A stretch of DNA of 64,000 bases, taken from the NCBI GenBank assembly GCA_028282905.1, contig JANQGW010000102.1, positions 49,570 through 113,569 on the forward strand. The letters are read 5' to 3'. This DNA comes from Sedimentisphaerales bacterium. Lineage in GTDB: Bacteria > Planctomycetota > Phycisphaerae > Sedimentisphaerales > Anaerohalosphaeraceae. Positions 38,219 through 46,614 of the stretch are shown piece by piece. The notes beneath the pieces were generated by a model that saw nothing but the letters and a program-made list of their open reading frames with translations, did no database searches and was not told where the DNA came from. The position numbers and the translations under genes are program-made. How positions within the stretch are numbered: the stretch's first letter is position 1; each line of letters starts with the position of its first letter.

Positions 38219-41200
38219 TCAATTATTCAACCAGTAATGAATTAAGTAATCCAAATCCATCCAGTCAACATCCCCGTCAAAATTAAACTCCGATCCAGTC
38301 CAGTCCCAGTCAATATCTCCGGCCAACCCCGTGCCGCTCTGGAGCCAATGATCGGCTAACTCAGCAAAATCACCAAGATTGACACGCCCATCCATATTGA
38401 TGTCGGCAGGGAGATGATAGAACTCGATCTCACGGATACGAATGTATTCTCCGCCCAAGTGCCGGGCGTTGATTATTACACGAATCGGGTGCTCGCTGTC
38501 CGTGCGGACCGGTGAAAACGTACCGCCCCAGTCACCGCTGACATTGCCGGTCACCGTATGAAAAGTTTGCCAACTGCTGCCGTCCCATCGCTGCAGTTCG
38601 AAATCGCTGATCTGGTAAGTATTCTCATTCTTGACGCTCTCATAGCTGGCATCATATCCGCTGGCGATCCGGCAGGCACTAATCCAAGTCGGAGTCGACC
38701 AAGTAAAATCAATCTCGCACGGCAGTTCATCCCCTCCAGCAACATCATTCTTCCACAGCAATGAATCATTTGCATGAAAATCAATCTCTCCATCGTTAAT
38801 ATAGCTCTTCTTGTCCTCATTGCTCGAAACAGAAATTGAAGCCGCCAGGGCCAGATTATGCCCCATCTTACGGACTTCTTTTCGATGCATTTTTTTGAGA
38901 ATCGCTAAAAATTCATCCAAATGGTCAGTATAAATATCACGCGGCAAAACACCGTATTTCTGACACAGCGATGCGGCCACACCTATGACTTCCCCCGACA
39001 TCGACGTCGGAAACTGGACACGAATTGCTCCCAGTGCCCACTGATCCACACTGACATCACGGCCAGCCATATAGAGATTCTCAATATTACGGGAATATAG
39101 AATACGATACGGTGCCCAGTACGGTCCCGTATAACCGGCATAGGTGTCATCGGTAATAAACCAATCTCCGTCAAATCCCGCCGGATGATCCGGTGCAGGC
39201 ACGTGAACATCCATACTGCGTTTAAGCGGCACACAGCCGTCTGGGAACACAAACCCGGATGTCATGTCGGTCTTTGTTAAATAGACATCTCCCAGTAATC
39301 TGCGAGACTCACGCTTGCCGGCAATATAATTGGTCCACCAGATACGACGGTTCGCATAAGCAGCAGCGGTGACAGGATCATTTTTCAAGCCGTCCCATAC
39401 ACCATACATCACACGGTAGCTCCAGTCCTGAATATACTCGTTTTTTTCAAATGGATCATGGTCCAGACCGCTTTCCCATGCCCATCCCCCAAGATCCGGA
39501 TAATTATTGGGCCTGTCCCATCTCGGAACATCACGACCGTCAATCTGAATCGCCCATGGACAATCTGGAAAACTTATCAGCCCGTTCGTATCTTCCCAAT
39601 AGAAATAACGTGTGCGTCCCATATGCCCCGGCAGCGTCATATCCCAGTCCGCCCCGGCCAAATATCCAATACACCCGTCACCGGTACAATCGGCGAACAG
39701 GTCAGCCGTAAACCGGGTCCGCTCAGCAGTCTGAATATTCTCGGCAATGACCGCAACAATAGTATTGCCGGTCATCTCCACTTCATTAGCCCGGTTCATG
39801 ATGTACAGATCAACCAGCGGTTCGGCCTGAAGAATTGAAATCCGTCTTGAATCCTTGGCCAATTCATCCGGGAGTCGGTTGCCATTAGAGTCGGGGCGAA
39901 TTTCTCTGGAGATACTTCCAACGCTCGGTAGATAGGAGAAGTTGGTCTGCCCCAGAGGATCGACACGAACCTCCGAAGAACTGTTGCCCCCCAGAACGGG
40001 CCGGTCCTGTATCAGTGCGACAGACAGCCCCTGCCGAGATGCCGACAAGGCGGTACTCATACCCGCCATCCCGCCGCCGACAACCACCAGATTATAATGT
40101 CCTGCCTCAGTTGGTATTTCGGTCGTAGACAGCAGCGTCCTTCGCCATTGTTTCGACTGTGGATGCGTATGCTCCGGCGGCACCAGAGACAAATCCCGGG
40201 AAAACAAAATCGCGTCGCAACGCCCTTCCCAGCCGGTCAAATCATGCAGCACAATATGCACACTGGGATCGGTAATCGTCACGGTACCGCCTTCATGCCA
40301 TTGCCATTCTGCGCCGGAGGTGCCAAATGCAGTCCCCCACGCGGTGCCGGTTTCCAACGCGGTTCCGTTGACCCGCACTTCGAACCGACCGGGCGGATCG
40401 CCCAAAGCTTTCTTATTGGGCCAGGCATCCCATTCAGTCCCGCGCCAGGTTGCGGTCCAATCACGGGTTCGTACCCAAACCTTATATGTTCCAGCAGCCG
40501 GAAATGTCACTGTTGTCTCCGCATCCGCCACCGGTTGATTCACTCCGTGAGCCAGCAGATACGGCGATCCCATCTGGTCCATAAACTGCTGATCAAGCAC
40601 CCACCCGCCGTATTTCAGGCCGGCTTCGTAAGGGCCGAGATCTTCATCCTCATCCGCATATACCAGGGTATGATCAAAACTTTCAGCCTCGACCAATACC
40701 GTTTGACTTGTATCAGGCATTGACAATTCGGTGCAGGTAGTAAAAGTCGAAACCGGACCAGCAACAGCGGTATTCGGAGCCGATGATTCGTATATGTCTA
40801 CCCGCCAGTAGTAAGTATGATTTTCCAGCAGTGATGCAGCATCAGTCCGCTGAACATATTGTTTATCCACAATCATATCGCCGGCATCAATCGTCGCATC
40901 CGCACTTAAATAAACATCAAAAGCAATCGCAGCGACCTCAAGCGGTACTTTCCAGATTAGAGAAGGTGAAAGTGACACATTATTTGCGTCATTTTTCGGC
41001 AAAACCGGCTGCACCCTCGCTGGAGCCGTCGTAAAAGACCATCGCCAGCCCGTTGTTTTACTCGAAGACGTCTCGTATGAATCCACTCGCCAGTAATAAG
41101 TCGTTTCGAAATCCAGAGTGCCGGCATCATAGGCTGTCTGCAATTGACCGTTAATGACTTTGGGATTATTTTCAACGATCGGATCCTTCCCGAAATAAAC

Positions 41201-42106
41201 GTCATATCCAACCGGTTCAAATGATGTCGGGCGGTGCCATCTGAGAGTCACGGGACCGGTAATATCACTTTGACTGTCAGCCGGGGCAATGTTTGCGGCA
41301 CGACTGTCATCCAGCACTCCGGTCACATCCGCATAAGCGTCTTCATCGTCACTCAACACAAGCATGTCCAGCAAACCGCCTTCTGCGTCATTCGCATAAG
41401 ATATAACCGCAACGCGAGTGATCGAAGAAAGATAATTATACCCAGTAATTGAACTGTCAGGCGTACCAGGATTTTGTACATCCGGGTTTACCCACACAGA
41501 AGTATAGTCTTGCCCGGCAGGACCGGTATCAATTTCAATTTTCCCCAGAATCAGGGCTGTCTGCTCATACTCGAGAACATCGTTAATATAAACATCCTGC
41601 GAACCACTTCCTAAACTGATTCTTATATCATTACCAGTCGCAACAATAAATGGAGCTTTGACAGAATATCCATTTTGATTCATACCAATCCCGGCCACTG
41701 AATTTGACGTCGGTTGCTGAATCAGAAAAGAAAACCAAACCGTTCCAGTCAACGCCTCCGCAAGCCCTCGTGTGGATTGCCGGCCGGGGTCATAAACACC
41801 CTGTATGCATTGTGACGGACTTGTTTGCGTCAAAGCATAGTGCGTTTCCGCCGGAGCCGTTAAATCCCCCGACTCCACCATAATCGTTTTGGTATCACCC
41901 CAATCATCAGATGTCTCAAAACCAATCCCCCCAAATTGTCCCAGAAGTGCCCCCGGATAATCAGTTTCCCCATTGTATATATAGTCAGGGTCCAAATCAT
42001 TCCAGTCTGCACGCACCTGTAAAGCTGATGCAGAAGATATCATCAATAACACAGAACCAATGAATACCAGTATCGATTTACCACCTATCAAATAATCCTC
42101 GTTCAC
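38219..42106 (-). CDS. Secreted FAD-dependent oxidoreductase with LamG-like, FN3, CBM6-like, discoidin and dockerin-like modules
   Basis: A 1,295-aa multimodular flavoprotein. A signal peptide (ending SSASA) is followed by a LamG-like domain (about 28-260), FN3-like repeats (about 265-460), a CBM6-like domain starting VLVEAESFDHT (about 470-650), an FAD oxidoreductase core (about 670-1075) with NLVVVGGGMAGMSTAL and VALIQDRPVLGGNSSSEVRV, a discoidin-like domain (about 1085-1220) and two dockerin-like repeats (INMDGRVNLGDFAELADHWL; then FDGDVDWMDLDYL). The core is homologous to the signal-less protein at 31037-33445. A flavoenzyme with export signal and glycan-binding modules should act on polymer outside the cytoplasm; this is inference. 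Start codon GTG at 42106 or TTG at 42091 (GAGG 5 nt upstream) cannot be decided. Confidence 0.88.
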   Translation of the reverse strand: MNEDYLIGGKSILVFIGSVLLMISSASALQVRADWNDLDPDYIYNGETDYPGALLGQFGGIGFETSDDWGDTKTIMVESGDLTAPAETHYALTQTSPSQCIQGVYDPGRQSTRGLAEALTGTVWFSFLIQQPTSNSVAGIGMNQNGYSVKAPFIVATGNDIRISLGSGSQDVYINDVLEYEQTALILGKIEIDTGPAGQDYTSVWVNPDVQNPGTPDSSITGYNYLSSITRVAVISYANDAEGGLLDMLVLSDDEDAYADVTGVLDDSRAANIAPADSQSDITGPVTLRWHRPTSFEPVGYDVYFGKDPIVENNPKVINGQLQTAYDAGTLDFETTYYWRVDSYETSSSKTTGWRWSFTTAPARVQPVLPKNDANNVSLSPSLIWKVPLEVAAIAFDVYLSADATIDAGDMIVDKQYVQRTDAASLLENHTYYWRVDIYESSAPNTAVAGPVSTFTTCTELSMPDTSQTVLVEAESFDHTLVYADEDEDLGPYEAGLKYGGWVLDQQFMDQMGSPYLLAHGVNQPVADAETTVTFPAAGTYKVWVRTRDWTATWRGTEWDAWPNKKALGDPPGRFEVRVNGTALETGTAWGTAFGTSGAEWQWHEGGTVTITDPSVHIVLHDLTGWEGRCDAILFSRDLSLVPPEHTHPQSKQWRRTLLSTTEIPTEAGHYNLVVVGGGMAGMSTALSASRQGLSVALIQDRPVLGGNSSSEVRVDPLGQTNFSYLPSVGSISREIRPDSNGNRLPDELAKDSRRISILQAEPLVDLYIMNRANEVEMTGNTIVAVIAENIQTAERTRFTADLFADCTGDGCIGYLAGADWDMTLPGHMGRTRYFYWEDTNGLISFPDCPWAIQIDGRDVPRWDRPNNYPDLGGWAWESGLDHDPFEKNEYIQDWSYRVMYGVWDGLKNDPVTAAAYANRRIWWTNYIAGKRESRRLLGDVYLTKTDMTSGFVFPDGCVPLKRSMDVHVPAPDHPAGFDGDWFITDDTYAGYTGPYWAPYRILYSRNIENLYMAGRDVSVDQWALGAIRVQFPTSMSGEVIGVAASLCQKYGVLPRDIYTDHLDEFLAILKKMHRKEVRKMGHNLALAASISVSSNEDKKSYINDGEIDFHANDSLLWKNDVAGGDELPCEIDFTWSTPTWISACRIASGYDASYESVKNENTYQISDFELQRWDGSSWQTFHTVTGNVSGDWGGTFSPVRTDSEHPIRVIINARHLGGEYIRIREIEFYHLPADINMDGRVNLGDFAELADHWLQSGTGLAGDIDWDWTGSEFNFDGDVDWMDLDYLIHYWLNN

Positions 42107-42155
42107 TGTTCCCCCGGCAGACTGTTATATAAAAAGTTCGCATTTCAATAAAAAA

Positions 42156-42164
42156 AGTATAGCA
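42156..42164 (-). promoter_or_regulatory. Extended -10 promoter element upstream of the secreted FAD oxidoreductase gene
   Basis: On the minus strand TGCTATACT (extended -10 form TGn-TATACT) lies 50 nt upstream of the start at 42106. No good -35 hexamer stands 17 nt further up, which extended -10 promoters can tolerate. The 202-nt gap from the symporter stop supports a separate promoter here. Prediction by eye only. Confidence 0.4.
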
Positions 42165-42223
42165 TAATCACTCTCCCGACCTTCATTATCGAAAAAATAA
42201 GAACTAAAATCAAGACCACATTG

Positions 42224-42251
42224 CGAAACAAATTCTCCAAAATACGAAACA
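42224..42251. promoter_or_regulatory. CGAAACA direct repeats spaced 21 bp
   Basis: CGAAACA occurs at 42224-42230 and 42245-42251, exactly 21 bp apart, about 118 bp upstream of the secreted FAD oxidoreductase start and upstream of the extended -10 element. CGAAACA also occurs in the divergent regulator region at 36966-36972. The spacing fits an AraC/XylR-type operator. Confidence 0.4.
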
Positions 42252-42308
42252 TGCTGACAGATTACCGTTATGAAGCCATCGATTATTCTACGCAAAACGT
42301 ATGCAAGA

Positions 42309-43997
42309 TCAGTCATTAACTTGATATTTTTTCGTCAAAAGAAATATAAGCAAACTTACTGCTAATAGTAATCCTGCCGTTATTAACAGCACTGATCGCT
42401 GCTGTTCATTAAATGCGCCAATGAGCCCGATTGCGACACCGATAACCAAAATATAACCACACAATATTTTTTGAGGCATGGTGGATGCTTTTTGTGACTG
42501 AAGATGCTCGGTGCTGTCAGCAACAGACAACTGGACTCTGTCATAGCCGAGATCCTGGCCTTGAGAAGTCAATTCGAGAAAAATCAATGTCAACAGCGGA
42601 ACGGCGATACCGATGATACAGGTTTCGACCATCCGGGCATTATCAACAACCCAGTCTGCTTCTCCCAAAACGCCCTTAAATACAATGATTGACAGCAGGC
42701 TCATCGCCAGGGTATACCAGACGGCACGCTTTCCGATTTTCTTCGAGAAAAGCCCCCAGATCGTCGGAAGTACCAACGGGGCCACGAGCATTCCGGTAAT
42801 CTGAAGAATGACCTTTTCCACACCGCCAAGATAAGGAATCGCCAAGGCTACGCCCACAACAACGGAGCCAAGGATCAAGGTGAATATACGACCGACAAAG
42901 ACCAGATGTTTTTCTGTTGAGTTTTTATGAAAGATGCGACCGTAAATTTCACGCGTAAACGCGCCCGCGAAAACATTGATCTCCGAGTCAGCCATACTGG
43001 CGGTCGCAGCAAACATCGACGCCATCAAAAAACCAATCATTCCCGGCGGCAGAACCAACTGGCAGGCCAGGATGTAAGCCTGTTTAGGGTCTGCGGTTGC
43101 GTCAATCACCTGATAGACCATTGGCGGCAGCATCCACAGAAACGGGCTAATTAGAAACAGCATCCCGAAGATAAAGGCTGCCTTCTGGGCATGTTTTTCA
43201 TTGGGCACACACAGGAACCGCTGTACAAACGCCCATTCTCCACCAATCTTGAAGAAATGCACAATGATCCAACCGATCAGAAACAGCGGCGGAAACTCAT
43301 TGCTGTACGGTATGAAAAAGCCTTCAGGGGCCTTCGAAGCGAAACTGCTGAATCCTCCAACCTCTCCCAATATTAATGGAACGACAATGAGAACAGAGAT
43401 TGTTAACACAACAAACTGCAGCACATCAGCCATCAGGACAGCCCACATGCCGCCGGCGATGGTATAGATAACAACAACAGTCCCGCACAGTAAAACCGCC
43501 CAATGGACTGCGAGTGTGTCGCTGGTTGAACTTTTAAAAAAATTTCCTTCCGGCAAAAGAATCAACGCTGACAGGATCACGGAGATTGAATACAGGGCCA
43601 CACCAACTCCAACCATGCGGACAAACATCCCAAACCAGGAGTATAACTGAACAGCCGCTTTGCCGTACCGCATTTCAATGTATTCAGCAGCAGTAGTAAC
43701 GCCGGTCTGTTTCCATTTCTTTGCCAGGAAGAAACCAACCAATAAAGCAGCAATGCCCAGCATCACAAGGATGCTGATGCCAACAACCCCCTGACGAAAG
43801 GCAATTCCTCCCCAAACCACAAATGTTCCCGATGAAAACATTGTCATATAACCGGATATTCCGGCCATCCACCAAGGCGACTGGCCGCCGGCGGCGAACA
43901 TGTCTTCTGAATTTTTGATACGCCGAGACAAGATCGCCCCCAACATCAAAAGCCCGCCAAGATAGGCGAGAAGGATTATCACGTCCAGATTATTCAC
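42309..43997 (-). CDS. Sodium:solute symporter (SSS family)
   Basis: A 562-aa inner-membrane transporter with about 13-14 helices, paralogous to the one at 27061-28794: both share SEDMFAAGGQSPWW, FVVWGGIA and GGEWAFVQRFLCVP/GAEWAFVQRFICVP-type blocks. SASMADSEINVFAGAFTREIYG marks the core helix. The start is GTG at 43997 with AAAGG about 9 nt upstream. It lies 65 nt downstream of the XylR-type regulator gene and is the last gene of the GH30-like/FAD/regulator/symporter unit. It is likely to import a sugar released by the neighbouring enzymes, using the sodium gradient. Confidence 0.93.
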   Translation of the reverse strand: MNNLDVIILLAYLGGLLMLGAILSRRIKNSEDMFAAGGQSPWWMAGISGYMTMFSSGTFVVWGGIAFRQGVVGISILVMLGIAALLVGFFLAKKWKQTGVTTAAEYIEMRYGKAAVQLYSWFGMFVRMVGVGVALYSISVILSALILLPEGNFFKSSTSDTLAVHWAVLLCGTVVVIYTIAGGMWAVLMADVLQFVVLTISVLIVVPLILGEVGGFSSFASKAPEGFFIPYSNEFPPLFLIGWIIVHFFKIGGEWAFVQRFLCVPNEKHAQKAAFIFGMLFLISPFLWMLPPMVYQVIDATADPKQAYILACQLVLPPGMIGFLMASMFAATASMADSEINVFAGAFTREIYGRIFHKNSTEKHLVFVGRIFTLILGSVVVGVALAIPYLGGVEKVILQITGMLVAPLVLPTIWGLFSKKIGKRAVWYTLAMSLLSIIVFKGVLGEADWVVDNARMVETCIIGIAVPLLTLIFLELTSQGQDLGYDRVQLSVADSTEHLQSQKASTMPQKILCGYILVIGVAIGLIGAFNEQQRSVLLITAGLLLAVSLLIFLLTKKYQVND

Positions 43998-44061
43998 TGA
44001 TACTAACCTTTCATTTACGATTTCCTTTTGGATTCATTGTATCATCCTTTCCGGACAATCC

Positions 44062-45213
44062 TTAATCCAGGGAACGGTATTTTTTTCTGAATTGATTGGG
44101 AGTAAGGCCGACCGCTTTTTTGAAATACCGGGAAAAATGTTCCGGCGAAGTAAACTCCAGTGATGAGCCGATATTATTGATGGAGATATTGAGATTTAAC
44201 AGCTTATCCTTGATCATATCGATCCTCAGCCGGGATAATTCTTCGGCAATTGTCTTCTTCAGACACGCCTGAAATTTATTCTCCAAAGCATTGCGGGACA
44301 TGGACACATACTCGACCACATCCGAGACCGCAATTTTTTTCTGATAATTTTTCCGAATAAATACCAATGCCTCACGGACTGCTTCATCCTCCACAGCCAG
44401 CGAATCGGTCGATTCCCGCGTCACAACACGAACTGGAGCAATCATTAATTTCTGCCTGTCCGGTTTGCCTTCAATCAGCTCGCTTAACCGTTGTGAGGCT
44501 TTAAAACCGCATTGTCTAAAATCAAGTTCGATGCTGGACAATGACGGCGTTGAAAGTCGGCAAACAAGTTCATCATTATCCACCCCCAAAACCGCCACTT
44601 CATCCGGCACCTTCACCGCATTAAGCTTGCATGCCTCCAGCACAAACACAGCAATGTCATCATTGCAAACAAATAACGCGATGGGCTTGGGAAGTGAAGA
44701 TATCCAATTGGCTAAATCCCTCCGAACCTGGTTAATATCATCTCGACTGGTCAATTGAAAATGATAATGGTCAAATGCTCCTCCAAACAGTGCCACTGCC
44801 TCTTCGAAAATCTCTTTTCGTGTTTGGGACCAAGGCAAATCAACACAACTGCAGTATGCAAACCGTGTATGGCCGAGATTTTTGAGATATCCTGCTGCCA
44901 TCTTGGCAATCGCCACAGAATCGGCCGTCAGCACCGCCGTGTCATCCTGCTGCTCAACGGCGTGGTGCATCACTACTTTACGGGCATCCAGTTTTAAGAG
45001 CTTGTTGAGACGATAATAGCCAAACACGATCAAGCCGTCAGGCTCCTGAAGATAACACCATGCATTCAGGTTAAAAGTCTGGTCGTTAAGATACTTCGGC
45101 GGCGGAACAGAGACCTCCCAGTCCGCACCTGTTCCGATATAATCTTCAATGCCCCCAAGAAATTCCCTTCCCGGCCCTCTGGACGTATCAACAACAATCA
45201 GTATTTTTTTCAT
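44062..45213 (-). CDS. XylR-type transcriptional regulator (LacI-like sensor plus AraC HTH)
   Basis: A 383-aa regulator with an N-terminal sugar-sensor domain (opening MKKILIVVDTSRGPGREFL; LPKPIALFVCNDDIAVFVLEA and EVAVLGVDNDELVCRLSTP are diagnostic of XylR-type proteins) and a C-terminal AraC helix-turn-helix region (VVEYVSMSRNALENKFQ; SLEFTSPEHFSRYFKKAVGL). It is homologous along its length to the regulator at 37023-38177. The ATG at 45213 is preferred because it aligns with that paralogue and has GCAGG just upstream; a TTG at 45258 would add 15 residues. It sits inside the operon between the FAD oxidoreductase and the symporter and probably controls it in response to the imported sugar. 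Confidence 0.92.
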   Translation of the reverse strand: MKKILIVVDTSRGPGREFLGGIEDYIGTGADWEVSVPPPKYLNDQTFNLNAWCYLQEPDGLIVFGYYRLNKLLKLDARKVVMHHAVEQQDDTAVLTADSVAIAKMAAGYLKNLGHTRFAYCSCVDLPWSQTRKEIFEEAVALFGGAFDHYHFQLTSRDDINQVRRDLANWISSLPKPIALFVCNDDIAVFVLEACKLNAVKVPDEVAVLGVDNDELVCRLSTPSLSSIELDFRQCGFKASQRLSELIEGKPDRQKLMIAPVRVVTRESTDSLAVEDEAVREALVFIRKNYQKKIAVSDVVEYVSMSRNALENKFQACLKKTIAEELSRLRIDMIKDKLLNLNISINNIGSSLEFTSPEHFSRYFKKAVGLTPNQFRKKYRSLD

Positions 45214-45264
45214 ATGCCTGCTTGGATTAATATCTTTTCGTTGTTTAACTTCCGGCAACCGTAA

Positions 45265-46584
45265 TTATACACAAACCCCCAATGAAAGCAAAACACTTTG
45301 TATGTCCTTGTAATTCACTTGTCGAGGTGAAGCACCCTGTCGGACAGCCAGTGCCGCGGCGACGCCGATACCCTGGCCCATATTGACACAAATGGGCATC
45401 ACCCGATAGTTAGAATGGGCCAGGTGCGTGCCGGAGATGTTGCGACCGCACAGAAGCAGTCCTTCCACTTTCTTTGGCAGAAAACATCGATACGGCAGTG
45501 TGTACCGCGGAAAATCATTGAAATCGGTCTGATCGCCCGTCGGGTCCAGTCCCGGTCCGGTCAAGCAGTGTACATCAAATGTAAAGTGAAGTCGGGTGGC
45601 GATCCAGTCGTCAAAGGTCTTGCCTTCGTTGATGTCCTGATCGGTCACCTGATACTCACCTTCGAAATGACGAGTTTCACGAACCCCCAGCAGCGATGCG
45701 GTCGAAATCACATAGCATTTTTCATACCCCGGAACGTTATCACGCAGAAAGCGGACGATGCCGTCGATCTGGGAACGACATTGGAAATCGCCTTTAGTCA
45801 GTTCTTCAGCTTTTGTCCCGTCAATCTCGATGCTGTTGGTCATATTCACACTCACCACACCCGGAAGCGTCGTGGGATACAACAGGACATGACCGGCAGG
45901 ATTGGGTAGCGATTGCCGCCCCAACATCTGCAAATTTCCGTTAGGGACATAGATCTCATCATCGAACTCCCCGGGAAAAACGGCTCGGGCCATATCGACG
46001 CCAGCGACTTTGAACATGACCGTAACCGGTTGCATTTTGCCGTCAGATTCGCGGCCTTTTTGATATGGCACACCCGCGCGGGCGGCAATATCGCCATCAC
46101 CACTGGCATCAATCACAACTTTGGCCAGAATGGCTTCGCGACCGGACTTACTTTCGGTAATGACACCAGTAATTTGGTTGCCATTCATAATCGGTTCGCA
46201 CGCAAAGGTATAAAGCTGAACGGTCACACCCGCTTCGTATAGCATTTCCAGCATCACATACTTTAGCTTTTCCGGGTTGATAATGCGCTGGCCGTGCAGG
46301 ATTTTATCGCCGAAATAGTTCCAATCTTTTTCAGTATCCCTGGCTTTGGCCAGTAATTCTTCGTAAAAGACCCCCTCTGTCAGGCCAGTCCAGTGGCTCA
46401 TCAGGCCCGCTGTGGCAATACCTCCAACCGTGCCCGACTGTTCGATCAACATCACATCGACTCCCTGGCGGGCGGCATTAACAGCGGACGAAAAGCCTGC
46501 CGGACCTGAGCCGACCACCAGAACATCGATTTCTTTTTTTACCGGAATCTCTTTTGCTGGTTCTGTTATCGTTTTCATTGTCAT
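45265..46584 (-). CDS. FAD-dependent oxidoreductase (PF12831-type), cytoplasmic
   Basis: A compact 439-aa flavoprotein without a signal peptide. The dinucleotide fold motif VLVVGSGPAGFSSAVNAARQG lies at about 20-40, followed by MLIEQSGTVGGIATAGLMSHW. A C-terminal FAD-contact segment (GLLLCGRNISGTHLAHSNYRVMP) is present. It matches the basic FAD_oxidored unit seen in the larger proteins at 31037-33445 and 38219-42106 but lacks their binding modules. It starts 30 nt downstream of the GH30-like gene and ends 51 nt before the regulator gene, so it is in the same unit. The substrate is unknown. Confidence 0.9.
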   Translation of the reverse strand: MTMKTITEPAKEIPVKKEIDVLVVGSGPAGFSSAVNAARQGVDVMLIEQSGTVGGIATAGLMSHWTGLTEGVFYEELLAKARDTEKDWNYFGDKILHGQRIINPEKLKYVMLEMLYEAGVTVQLYTFACEPIMNGNQITGVITESKSGREAILAKVVIDASGDGDIAARAGVPYQKGRESDGKMQPVTVMFKVAGVDMARAVFPGEFDDEIYVPNGNLQMLGRQSLPNPAGHVLLYPTTLPGVVSVNMTNSIEIDGTKAEELTKGDFQCRSQIDGIVRFLRDNVPGYEKCYVISTASLLGVRETRHFEGEYQVTDQDINEGKTFDDWIATRLHFTFDVHCLTGPGLDPTGDQTDFNDFPRYTLPYRCFLPKKVEGLLLCGRNISGTHLAHSNYRVMPICVNMGQGIGVAAALAVRQGASPRQVNYKDIQSVLLSLGVCV

Positions 46585-46614
46585 TCTCTACACTATTCAC
46601 ATGATTTGACATCG

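Noticed and set aside
42125..42316. 63-codon frame on the minus strand upstream of the secreted FAD gene
   Set aside because: It overlaps the predicted promoter and the CGAAACA repeats, overlaps the symporter end and has no family resemblance.
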